Shown piece by piece: positions 27,324-35,172 of a DNA stretch of 53,656 nucleotides. The notes under the pieces are model-generated. The model searched no databases and was not told where the DNA came from. It worked only from the letters and a program-made list of their open reading frames with translations. The translations under genes were made by a program, and so were the position numbers. This DNA comes from Calditrichota bacterium (GTDB lineage Bacteria; Calditrichota; Calditrichia; Calditrichales; Calditrichaceae): positions 1 through 53,656 of the forward strand of contig JAJRSO010000014.1 in the NCBI GenBank assembly GCA_024278755.1, given 5' to 3'. Position 1 is the stretch's first letter. Every line of letters starts with the position of its first letter.

Positions 27324-28490
27324 CTAAAACGTATACGAAAGGCCCAGCCCTATATTAAAAATAAATCCTTTTTGAATTACAATATTATTTTGTGTCAGAC
27401 TAAAATTACCGGATCCGCTTAACTGGATAGTATCATCATATGTAACGTCACTAAATACATACATCCCGCGCACAAAGACCCGAATAAATTTTACCGGACG
27501 GAAATCCACTCCTATTTCAGGAAAAAATCTAATCACGGAAAGCGAATTATCGTTTTTTGGAACTTCTTCGCTATCGGACCAGCTCTCCAATTTGGTACTT
27601 ACATCAATAAAATTAATTGAGCCGCCAACGGTAATGGCAAATAAATCCGTACCGGGAGAGACCAACAGATAAGGGGCAATGGAAACACGTTGAATAGACG
27701 TATAAACCGTTGACCCGAAGGACGACCGGTATGGGTCAGGCGGATTGAAATCATTCGGATTAAATGTTTTTTTATCCTCTACCACATCCCCAAAGGTATA
27801 ACTTAAACTGATCCCCATTTTAAACAGTTTACTCTCATTAAATCCCTGGATATAAAAAAGATTTAATTGCGGCCCGGAAATTGCTTTCCCTTTAACTTTC
27901 GTACTCTTCCCATCAAACAATTGGTGAATATCCGCATCTTCATCGTAATAGTCATAATTAGAATTAAAGCCGGTCCCCGAAGTAAAACCGCCGGCAATGC
28001 CAATTTCCACACGATTGTAAGCTTCTCCGATAATCGTCTTGGAAAAAACCAGAGCGCTGCTGGCCACATCAATCAATTTGATGGTAAACACAACCCTATC
28101 ATTTTTAACATTCATATTTCCAAAGAAAAAGCCTTCCACGCCAATTAGTTTACCCGCCCTAATCATGGCCGAATTGTCCACCATGCCGGTAAGAGAAAGC
28201 GATTGTTCCTTCAAGAGCGCCTGCAACGAAAGACGATCAACTACTTTAAACTTTCCGCTTTCGAGTAATATACTTACCATCCGGTCCTGTACACTAATTG
28301 TGTCAATCTCTTGCGCTTTATTTGTGGTGAGATAATAGACCGCCACCTTATTTAAATCCGTATTTAATTGTTGCACAGCTTTCTGAAACTGGCTAAGCGC
28401 ATTTTTTACCATCGCGCCGGTGTCGGCGGCAGATAAGACGGTAACAAAGAAAAAAATTAAAACTACCGAAAACATCCTTTTAAAAAACAT
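27324..28490 (-). CDS. Exported protein: CsgG/FlgO-like N-terminal domain plus beta-strand-rich C-terminal domain
   Basis: 388 aa, with GGAGG 7 nt before ATG. Residues 1-20 are a signal peptide (cleavage near SAADT). Residues ~45-155 (KVAVYYLTTNK, SVQDRMVSILLESGKFKVVDRLSLQALLKEQ, MIRAGKLIGVEGFFFGNM; read as separate segments) follow the pattern of CsgG/FlgO-type domains that assemble in the outer membrane or periplasm. Residues ~200-388 alternate polar and aromatic residues and end in GLGLSYTF, a typical last strand of an outer-membrane barrel. There is no lipobox. The combination suggests a surface or secretion-associated protein, with no partner visible nearby. Confidence 0.7.
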   Translation of the reverse strand: MFFKRMFSVVLIFFFVTVLSAADTGAMVKNALSQFQKAVQQLNTDLNKVAVYYLTTNKAQEIDTISVQDRMVSILLESGKFKVVDRLSLQALLKEQSLSLTGMVDNSAMIRAGKLIGVEGFFFGNMNVKNDRVVFTIKLIDVASSALVFSKTIIGEAYNRVEIGIAGGFTSGTGFNSNYDYYDEDADIHQLFDGKSTKVKGKAISGPQLNLFYIQGFNESKLFKMGISLSYTFGDVVEDKKTFNPNDFNPPDPYRSSFGSTVYTSIQRVSIAPYLLVSPGTDLFAITVGGSINFIDVSTKLESWSDSEEVPKNDNSLSVIRFFPEIGVDFRPVKFIRVFVRGMYVFSDVTYDDTIQLSGSGNFSLTQNNIVIQKGFIFNIGLGLSYTF

Positions 28491-28876
28491 CGTTCAACCT
28501 CCACATCATTTATTAATAGTCAAACAAATTGAAAGTGAAATCATTTGCTCTATTGTATACTGATTCCCATTCTCGGAAAGGATTATTAAAAGATTAATAC
28601 TCATAATAATTTTGGCACTGTGGTTGTTTGTATGGATTTGTATTTTAAAAATTTTGCCGTTTGCCAAAAACCCGTAAATTTACATGGACGAATCTGCAAA
28701 GAAGCTATCACATGCTTTTTATCTTTCGGCATAATGTTTCGCCAATACAGGCAAAATGGTTCTGCATCTACTAGAAATAGGTGTAAAAAAGACGTATCGT
28801 AAAAACAAAAAAAACGTGAAAAAATCAGCAAAAAATAATTACAACAATATAAGAAGGCCTTTAGTCTATTTTAAAA
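28491..28876. other. Intergenic region, nothing recognised
   Basis: These 386 bp, AT-rich at the right end, hold no convincing gene and no repeat-family member that I can see. The promoter of the CsgG-like gene should lie at its left side. Confidence 0.5.
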
Positions 28877-30670
28877 TCAGTCTTTTTTTTCATCAAACAA
28901 CCTGGCCGGACTGGTGGTCAGGGTCGGATCGGAATCCCATGATAAATTGGGCACCGGCAATCCCTTGGCATGCACCTGTTTTAAAGCAAACGATTTTAAT
29001 TGGTTATTAACAGACGCCTCTTCGCCTTCCACGACCGTCATAACCAGATGTTCAAATGTTTCCTGTGGATTGTGATAAATATCTTCGATAATTCCGTCCT
29101 TAAACGAACAGTTGGAAAGCAGGCCGGTATCTTCCACAAGTTTTTGCTTGATTCGGTCTATGGAAATATAAGAGGAACTTTCCTTTAAAAAATCATTGCA
29201 TACGTCGATATAGGCTTTCACCGCATCCGCTTCATTTTCGATATCCATTAAGTCGACGCCCGTTTCCAGATAATAGAGTTTTTCCATCATCTGCTCCATC
29301 ACTTTTCCGCGTAAAATCATACCCTGCTGAGGCGCAATGATCAGGGGCGCCGGCTTTAGGGCGCTGATCTGGTCCACGGCCGCTTGCAATGCCTTGGACG
29401 AGGGCATATTGCGCTGATGAAACGTACGAATGCCGTCCCAGTCCTCTTCCTGAGCATAGAGCCGATCTTCCTGAACGGCGCTGTTTAAACCGCCAAACAA
29501 ATCCCCCGAAAAGAGAACCCGGGTTTCCGGATCGTAAGTCATAAACGATCCCTTTTCGCTGCAAAACGGAATGGGAATATACTGCAGATTATGACCTGTG
29601 GATAGCGGAGCGCGGTTATCTTTAAAATTATTAATCAACTTTACGCTTTTAGGATGTATTTCATAGTGAATGATCTGGCTCCAGTTATCTTCGCTGGTAA
29701 TGCAAACCGCTTTGGTATTTGTTTTACGTAAGTAAATGGCGTTCATACAGACACCGGGATCGGAGCTATGCAAACTATATAAATGTACCTTGGAAATACT
29801 TCCCAGCAGGTCTGATATTTTTTTGGATATAAACGGAAAATCCGCCGGCCCGCCCGGATCGATTAAATAATTTAACGATTTTTCTTCCTGCCGAAAACGC
29901 CGCAAATAGACATTTTGCTGCAACAGTGATTTTGGATTACGGCGGCCAACCCACCATGTGCCGGCGGCAATTTCTACGGCCTCATCCAATTTATAGTTGC
30001 GTTTTTCTTTGGAATAAGAAGCTAAAAATTCCGGACGCAGCTTAACGCCGATGGGCCGAATGACAAAAATCCCCGTGTTCCAGCTACGCAGTTCATCGAG
30101 CGCCGCATTCTCGTCAAAATCCTTAAAAACGATTTTCGTAATATCGCCCCGCTCCAGTTCGATTTCGCCCACCTGCCCCTTTTTTTGCAAAATGATGGCG
30201 CCGCTGATGCTTTTTTTAGCGCATATTTTAAGCACCTGATCCAGGCCGTATTCTTTTAGTTCGCCTTTTATCTGGTTTGCCTGCTCCTGACTTTGGCGCA
30301 CCCGCCGGAACATGGCTTCAATTTTTACCATTACCTCGTCAAAGGTAAACGGTTTAATGATAAAATCATCGCCCCCGGCTTTAAAGCCATCGATCATTAA
30401 ATCACGTTTTGCGGTAAGAAAAATAAAGGGGATATTGCGCGTTATTTCGTTGCTGCGGATCTTGCGGCACAATTCCAGGCCGTCCATTTCGGGCATGGCA
30501 ATATCCGACAAAATCAGATCCGGAATCATCCGTTTGATTCGTTTCAGGGCTTCCTTACCATTCCCGGCGGTAAGGATTTCAAACTCTCCCGATAGTTCCA
30601 TAATGCGTTGCAGGGAAAACAGAATGGCTTCTTCATCATCAACTAACAGAATCACTTTCTTAGATTTCAA
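28877..30670 (-). CDS. Response regulator with DUF4388 (PATAN) and diiron/MBL-fold (ODP-like) domain
   Basis: 597 aa. The TTG start at 30670 has GGGAG 7 nt upstream. Residues 1-123 form a receiver domain: acidic D11/D12, phosphorylated D56 in LILSDIAMPEMDG, FLTAK and KPF. Residues ~133-215 match DUF4388 (YGLDQVLKICAKKSISG, GEIELERGDI). Residues ~235-455 are an MBL-fold domain like that of oxygen-sensing diiron (ODP/FprA-like) proteins: H301 and D304 in SLHSSDPG, H360, D390 in LFSGDLFG. The usual HxExDH is reduced to HSSDPG, and the last ligand region is APQQG (446-450) where a His is normal, so metal binding may be altered. Residues 455-597 are an unassigned helical tail. It is probably a redox- or oxygen-linked signalling protein. 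Confidence 0.85.
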   Translation of the reverse strand: MKSKKVILLVDDEEAILFSLQRIMELSGEFEILTAGNGKEALKRIKRMIPDLILSDIAMPEMDGLELCRKIRSNEITRNIPFIFLTAKRDLMIDGFKAGGDDFIIKPFTFDEVMVKIEAMFRRVRQSQEQANQIKGELKEYGLDQVLKICAKKSISGAIILQKKGQVGEIELERGDITKIVFKDFDENAALDELRSWNTGIFVIRPIGVKLRPEFLASYSKEKRNYKLDEAVEIAAGTWWVGRRNPKSLLQQNVYLRRFRQEEKSLNYLIDPGGPADFPFISKKISDLLGSISKVHLYSLHSSDPGVCMNAIYLRKTNTKAVCITSEDNWSQIIHYEIHPKSVKLINNFKDNRAPLSTGHNLQYIPIPFCSEKGSFMTYDPETRVLFSGDLFGGLNSAVQEDRLYAQEEDWDGIRTFHQRNMPSSKALQAAVDQISALKPAPLIIAPQQGMILRGKVMEQMMEKLYYLETGVDLMDIENEADAVKAYIDVCNDFLKESSSYISIDRIKQKLVEDTGLLSNCSFKDGIIEDIYHNPQETFEHLVMTVVEGEEASVNNQLKSFALKQVHAKGLPVPNLSWDSDPTLTTSPARLFDEKKD

Positions 30671-30846
30671 TTGTGAGCTCCCATTTACATAATAAGGTTT
30701 CCCATAAATCCTGCACTTTTAAATAATCGGAAATATATATAAAACAACGTCCTGAATCAAAATATCCGCTCTTTATTTTAAGAATAAACAACCCCCTGTT
30801 TTATAGTCTGCCGGTCATCGATAATTCCCTGTTGGATAGTATTCCA

Positions 30847-30863
30847 AATGAATGGCATTCATT
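30847..30863. promoter_or_regulatory. Palindrome AATGAATG-G-CATTCATT in a divergent promoter region
   Basis: A perfect 8-bp inverted repeat around one base lies in the 333-bp space between the divergent response-regulator gene and the coiled-coil protein. It is a plausible operator for one or both genes; the rest of the space is AT-rich with no gene. Confidence 0.4.
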
Positions 30864-31003
30864 ATCAATTAACCGTTGAAGAGTAACGAACAACCATCGC
30901 CGCATTTAAAAATGATGCAATACTGCTTTTAGCGCTGTAATCAGATTTGATTTTACGCAAATAATTTACCATTTTAGCGGTTGAACAACGCATGGAGAAA
31001 CAG

Positions 31004-31450
31004 ATGACAGACTTTATAAATAAAATAAAAAAAACCATAGAAGAAAGCTTCGATTTAGCTAAAAACAATGCGCAGAATTTTAAAGAATTTGCCGGGGAAT
31101 ACGGGAAAAGTGCCCGTCTAAAATTTGATATTGTGCAATTAAAAAACAGTAAAAAGAAAAAAATGAATCTTCTCGGCGAAACGGTTTTTCCCTTTCTTCT
31201 GGAGCATAATTACGACGGCCTTAAAAAACACGAGACCCTACTGGTATTAATCGACGATATTAAACTGCTGCAAAATGAAATTGATTTGGCCGAAAAGGAG
31301 TTGGAACAAATTTCCAGTGATTCCGAACCTCGTCCGGAGTTTGATCGCCAGCAGGTACGCGACCAAATTGATGCGCTTGAAAACCAAATTGAAGAGCGAA
31401 TTCAGGATTTAAAAAACATGAAAAAAGCCCTCGACAAAAAAGAAAAATAG
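31004..31450 (+). CDS. Small coiled-coil protein of unknown function
   Basis: 148 aa from ATG 31004 (MTDFINK), chosen because GGAG of the preceding in-frame ATG codons is spaced as a ribosome site for it. There is no signal peptide. The sequence is charged and helical, with heptad-like stretches (LIDDIKLLQNEIDLAEKELE and VRDQIDALENQIEERIQDL). Residues ~30-75 (GKSARLKFDIVQLKNSKKK, MNLLGETVFPFLLE) resemble small proteins of the kind found near stress or phage-shock-like functions, but I do not recognise a named family. Confidence 0.55.
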   Translation: MTDFINKIKKTIEESFDLAKNNAQNFKEFAGEYGKSARLKFDIVQLKNSKKKKMNLLGETVFPFLLEHNYDGLKKHETLLVLIDDIKLLQNEIDLAEKELEQISSDSEPRPEFDRQQVRDQIDALENQIEERIQDLKNMKKALDKKEK

Positions 31451-31470
31451 TTTTTAAAACCTATCCGACG

Positions 31471-31582
31471 CGTAACGCAATCCGCCGGATTGCGGACACC
31501 GAGCCTGAAACCCGTTTGGTAATTATTTTCGTTTTGCTTCAGACGCCGGTCGTCACTTCATCCGTTCGAACCGGCGGTTCGG
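31471..31582. repeat. ~110-bp dispersed repeat, copy 2 (pair with 24286-24396)
   Basis: This is the second copy of the noncoding repeat described at 24286. It contains the palindromic start CGCAATCCGCCGGATTGCG (31475-31493) and the end TTCGAACCGGCGGTTCG (31565-31581), also nearly palindromic, so the element is bounded by hairpins. It lies just upstream of the TPP riboswitch. Confidence 0.7.
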
Positions 31583-31653
31583 ACTACCTGTTTTCTGACC
31601 GTACAAATTTTACTAATTGCTTTTTAAAATATTTTCCGCTAAATTGGCTCTGT

Positions 31654-31735
31654 CCGTTAGGGGTGTCCCGATAAACCGGGACTGAGAGCAACACCCTTCG
31701 AACCTGATCTGGATGATACCAGCGAAGGAAAACGG
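31654..31735 (+). promoter_or_regulatory. TPP riboswitch (THI element)
   Basis: The conserved THI-box blocks are present in order: GGGGTG, CTGAGAG, then CACCCTTCGAACCTGATCTG and GATACCAGCGAAGGAAAACGG (read as adjoining pieces). P1 is CCGTT (31654-31658) with AACGG (31731-31735). A possible downstream hairpin pairs CGAAGGAAAACG with CGTTCCCTTC (31753-31762) followed by TTTTT, which might be part of the expression platform. The element controls the TonB receptor, thiamine pyrophosphokinase and symporter genes that follow on the same strand. Confidence 0.95.
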
Positions 31736-31842
31736 TTTTTTCTGAAGATTTTCGTTCCCTTCTTTTTAACGCTTTCCTGGCCGCTATTAAATTTCTGTCA
31801 TCCGGATAAAATGTATTTGCAAAAACACAACGTTTGGTTATT

Positions 31843-31946
31843 GCCTAAATTGAGCGATTCTTGAGTTGTCATCGCGAATGAACGAAGCGAACGTGGCCAT
31901 CTACGGTAAGATTGCCACTCCCGATGATTCGGAATCGTAAGGGCAG
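31843..31946. repeat. Dispersed repeat in the riboswitch-to-gene leader
   Basis: GCCTAAATTGAGCGATT (31843-31859) matches the reverse complement of 6018-6036 at most positions. It is followed by TTGTCATCGCGAATGAACGA AGCGAACGTGG-type sequence and a CCCGATGATTCGG imperfect palindrome, a style of short repeat common in intergenic DNA. It lies between the riboswitch and its first gene. Confidence 0.5.
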
Positions 31947-32031
31947 GTTAAATAACGAGCTAAAGGCATTATGCTCCATTCGGGTATTAAAAACAACCGC
32001 TGTTTTGTTTATTGATTTCAGGAGTTTTAAC

Positions 32032-34503
32032 ATGAAATATATTTTACTTTTTTTATCCGTTTTGATATTTGTCGGTAATACGCCTTTGTTTAGCGCTGAG
32101 GCCGGAGGTTTTTCTATCTCCGGCTTAGTCCGGTCACAGGAAACCGGAGAATACCTGTCCGGAGTCAATATTTACATCGCCGGCACTTCCATCGGGGTTT
32201 CCAGCGGACAGAACGGTCGGTTCCGATTCTCCGCGCTGCCCAGAGGAAATTACACGATTAAATTCAATTATATCGGTTACAGTGAACAGGAAAAATCGAT
32301 TTCTCTTTTTCATGCGGATACATCCCTAACCGTTACGCTAAACCAGGATATCCTCACCGGCCCGGTGGTTTCGGTAACCGCCTCGCAGGCCCGCAGACGA
32401 GTTTCGGCGGTAACCTTTTCCGAAATTGACAAACAAAAACTTTCGGCCGATTATACCACTCAGGATATGCCGGAACTGCTGTCCGAAATGCCCTCCGCCA
32501 CCTTTTATTCCGAAACCGGCAGCGGACTGGGCTACAATTATTTAAGCATCCGGGGATTCGGTCAGCGCCGGATTTCCGTTTTGGTGAACGGCATTCCTCA
32601 AAATGATCCGGAAGACCATAATGTCTACTGGGTGGATTTTCCCGATCTGGCGGCCAATGTCCAGCAGATTCAGGTACAGCGCGGAGCGGGCAGCGCGTTT
32701 TACGGTCCCGCGGCCATCGGCGGTTCCATTAATATTTTAACTAATTATTTTTCACCCGTTCCAAAATTTAACGCCTATTTTGGCGCGGGGTCGTATAACA
32801 CAAAAAAATTATCCGCCTCGTACAGCAGCGGATTATTAGCCGAAAAATTTATTCTTTTCGGACGGGTGTCCAATATGAAAACGGACGGTTACCGCGACCG
32901 CGGCTGGATCGATTTTTGGAGCTATTTCATGGGCGCGGCCATGTACACAAAAAACCAGAATCTGCGGCTGCATTTTTACGGCGGCCCAATCAAAGACGGA
33001 CTGATTTACGAGGGTTTGCCAAAGCTTGTTAACAACAACGACAATCTGCGTCGTAAAAATTACAGTTATTGGGCGACTAACACCGCCGCCGATTCCATTA
33101 CTTTTGCCCTTGAACGCCGTAAGGATGAGGCGGAACAATTTAATCAGCCGCATTTTGAACTGCTGCATGAGTATAAAATTAACAGGAACACCTCTTTAAA
33201 TAATTCCCTGTTCTATATTCATGGAAACGGCTATTTTGATTACGACGGCAGTTGGGGAACGCCGCAGTATTTTCGTTTGAATTCCGATTACGGTTACAGT
33301 GACAGCCTGACCATTCCCGGAGATGCGTTAATTCGCGCCTATGTAGAAAACAACCAGGTTGGCTGGCTGCCCCAACTAAGCTGGCGTGACGGCAACGAGG
33401 AAATGGTCATTGGCGCCGAACTGCGCACACACCGTTCCCTACATTGGGGACGGCTGCAAAAAGGCAACGGCTTACCCGAAGATGTTGTGGGTAACAACGG
33501 CCGCCATTATTATGAATACCGGGGGGGGAAAGACATTGCCTCCGTCTATTTTCATCAAACCCACGAATTGCGTTCCAATCTCATTTTTTTAGGTGATATG
33601 CAATACACGTTTAAGCGCTATCGTCTGTATGATGAAAAATTTTTACAAAATGATTTTACTGTCGATTACCAGTTTTTGAATCCGCGTATCGGATTGAATT
33701 ACAATATGAGCGCCGCATCTAACGTTTATCTCAGCCTCTCCCGTACCAGCCGCGAACCGCGCCTAAAAAATTATTATGATGCCGCCGAAGCCAGTACGCC
33801 CGAATCCTGGGGAGCGGTAATTCCGCAATTCAAATTACATCCGAACGGCGCTTACAATTTTAGCAAACCGCTGGTAAAACCCGAAACACTGGACGGAATT
33901 GAAGCCGGTTACTCTTTTCACTCAGCAAAACTTCAGGGATTTGTTAATTTCTATTATATGAGTTTTAAAAATGAAATTATCAAAAGCGGCGCGCTGGATC
34001 GTTTTGGACAGCCGGTTACCGGAAATGCCGAACGCACACTGCACCGGGGAATCGAAATCGGTGGAAAAGCATTGCTTACGCCAAGATTTTCTCTCTCCGG
34101 AAATTTCAGTTACAGCGCCAATAAACTCGTGTCCTATTCGGTATTTGTTTCCGATACGACCCGTATTAAGCTTAACGGAAATCCCATTGCGGGTTTTCCG
34201 GACCTGCTGGCCAATCTTCGGTTTACCTACGCCTGGAACGATCTTTACGCCTCCCTCGCCGGTCGTTTTAGCGGTAAAATGTATACGGATAATTTTGCCA
34301 ATGAGCGCCGTACGATCGTTCCCTTTACCGTTCTTAATTTTAACCTGAATTGGAAACTTAATTCCATTGGGCTGGATAACGTTACTCTTCAGTTACAGCT
34401 CAACAATCTTCTGAACAGCCGCTATCTGGCACATGGAGAGGGCGACTCGTATTTTCCCGCAGCGACCCGGAATGGTTTTATCGGCATCCGCTACACATAT
34501 TAA
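32032..34503 (+). CDS. TonB-dependent outer-membrane receptor, predicted thiamine (or precursor) transporter
   Basis: 823 aa. ATG 32032, with AGGAG 7 nt upstream; the frame extends further up but into the leader. Residues 1-22 are a signal peptide. Residues ~25-110 are a carboxypeptidase-regulatory-like domain (SISGLVRSQETGEYLSG, GQNGRFRFSALPRGNYTI). Residues ~125-240 are the plug (YLSIRGFGQRRISVLVNGIP, VQRGAGSAFYGPAAIGGSIN), and the rest is a 22-strand-type barrel ending in GFIGIRYTY. Downstream of a TPP riboswitch and next to thiamine pyrophosphokinase it should import thiamine across the outer membrane, as proposed for OMR1 in Bacteroidetes. The substrate is inferred from regulation. Confidence 0.9.
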   Translation: MKYILLFLSVLIFVGNTPLFSAEAGGFSISGLVRSQETGEYLSGVNIYIAGTSIGVSSGQNGRFRFSALPRGNYTIKFNYIGYSEQEKSISLFHADTSLTVTLNQDILTGPVVSVTASQARRRVSAVTFSEIDKQKLSADYTTQDMPELLSEMPSATFYSETGSGLGYNYLSIRGFGQRRISVLVNGIPQNDPEDHNVYWVDFPDLAANVQQIQVQRGAGSAFYGPAAIGGSINILTNYFSPVPKFNAYFGAGSYNTKKLSASYSSGLLAEKFILFGRVSNMKTDGYRDRGWIDFWSYFMGAAMYTKNQNLRLHFYGGPIKDGLIYEGLPKLVNNNDNLRRKNYSYWATNTAADSITFALERRKDEAEQFNQPHFELLHEYKINRNTSLNNSLFYIHGNGYFDYDGSWGTPQYFRLNSDYGYSDSLTIPGDALIRAYVENNQVGWLPQLSWRDGNEEMVIGAELRTHRSLHWGRLQKGNGLPEDVVGNNGRHYYEYRGGKDIASVYFHQTHELRSNLIFLGDMQYTFKRYRLYDEKFLQNDFTVDYQFLNPRIGLNYNMSAASNVYLSLSRTSREPRLKNYYDAAEASTPESWGAVIPQFKLHPNGAYNFSKPLVKPETLDGIEAGYSFHSAKLQGFVNFYYMSFKNEIIKSGALDRFGQPVTGNAERTLHRGIEIGGKALLTPRFSLSGNFSYSANKLVSYSVFVSDTTRIKLNGNPIAGFPDLLANLRFTYAWNDLYASLAGRFSGKMYTDNFANERRTIVPFTVLNFNLNWKLNSIGLDNVTLQLQLNNLLNSRYLAHGEGDSYFPAATRNGFIGIRYTY

Positions 34504-34531
34504 GTAACAAAACTAAAAAGGACAGCAAGCC

Positions 34532-35170
34532 ATGAACAAACCGGTCATTGCCATTATCGCCAACGGGCTGGCCCCGAGTAAAAAACTGCTCGCGCAAACC
34601 CTTTTTAATGTCGATATTATTGTAGCCGCAGACGGCGGCGCCGAAATATGCCGGGAGTTGAATATCAATCCGGATTTTATTGTAGGTGATTTGGATTCGG
34701 TTTCTGAGGAGACCAAACGTTTTTTTAAAGACGCCTCGGTCATTTTAATGTACGATCAAAATTACAGCGATATGCAAAAAGCAATCGCCTTTTCTCTTTC
34801 TAAAAACCCGGAAAGGCTGGTCATCTATTCTGCTTTTGGGAAACGCAGCGATCACACCTTTAGTAATTTGCTGATTTTCTCCGGAATGAATATTCCCGTT
34901 CCGTTTGAATTATACGACACCTTTGGCAAACTCTTTCTGCTGCATCCGGGAAAACATATTTTAAACGGCGCCGCAGGTGATCCGGTTTCGCTCTTTTCCA
35001 TCTCACCAATAGAAAACCTCAGCATAAGCGGATTAAAATATCCGGTTTCCCGACAGAACTTCGATTCTTTTTTTAACGGCGCCAGCAACCGGTTTAGCGA
35101 AGAAAGCGCCGCTGTTGAATTTGATAGCGGCCGTCTGTTTGTTTACCTGCCTTTTAAGGAAGCGCTGTAA
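34532..35170 (+). CDS. thiN: Thiamine pyrophosphokinase
   Basis: 212 aa. It transfers pyrophosphate from ATP to thiamine to make thiamine diphosphate, in the cytosol. The family's residues are visible: VAADGGAEI, DFIVGDLDSVSEE (the conserved Asp-rich loop), DQNYSDMQKAIAF (typically D...TD..KA), and GKRSDHTFSNLL (the GxxxDH motif). The C-terminal beta domain carries LFSISPIENLSISGLKYPV and GASNRF, matching the thiamine-binding region. It is 29 nt downstream of the TonB receptor gene and controlled by the TPP riboswitch. Confidence 0.93.
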   Translation: MNKPVIAIIANGLAPSKKLLAQTLFNVDIIVAADGGAEICRELNINPDFIVGDLDSVSEETKRFFKDASVILMYDQNYSDMQKAIAFSLSKNPERLVIYSAFGKRSDHTFSNLLIFSGMNIPVPFELYDTFGKLFLLHPGKHILNGAAGDPVSLFSISPIENLSISGLKYPVSRQNFDSFFNGASNRFSEESAAVEFDSGRLFVYLPFKEAL

Positions 35171-35172
35171 CC

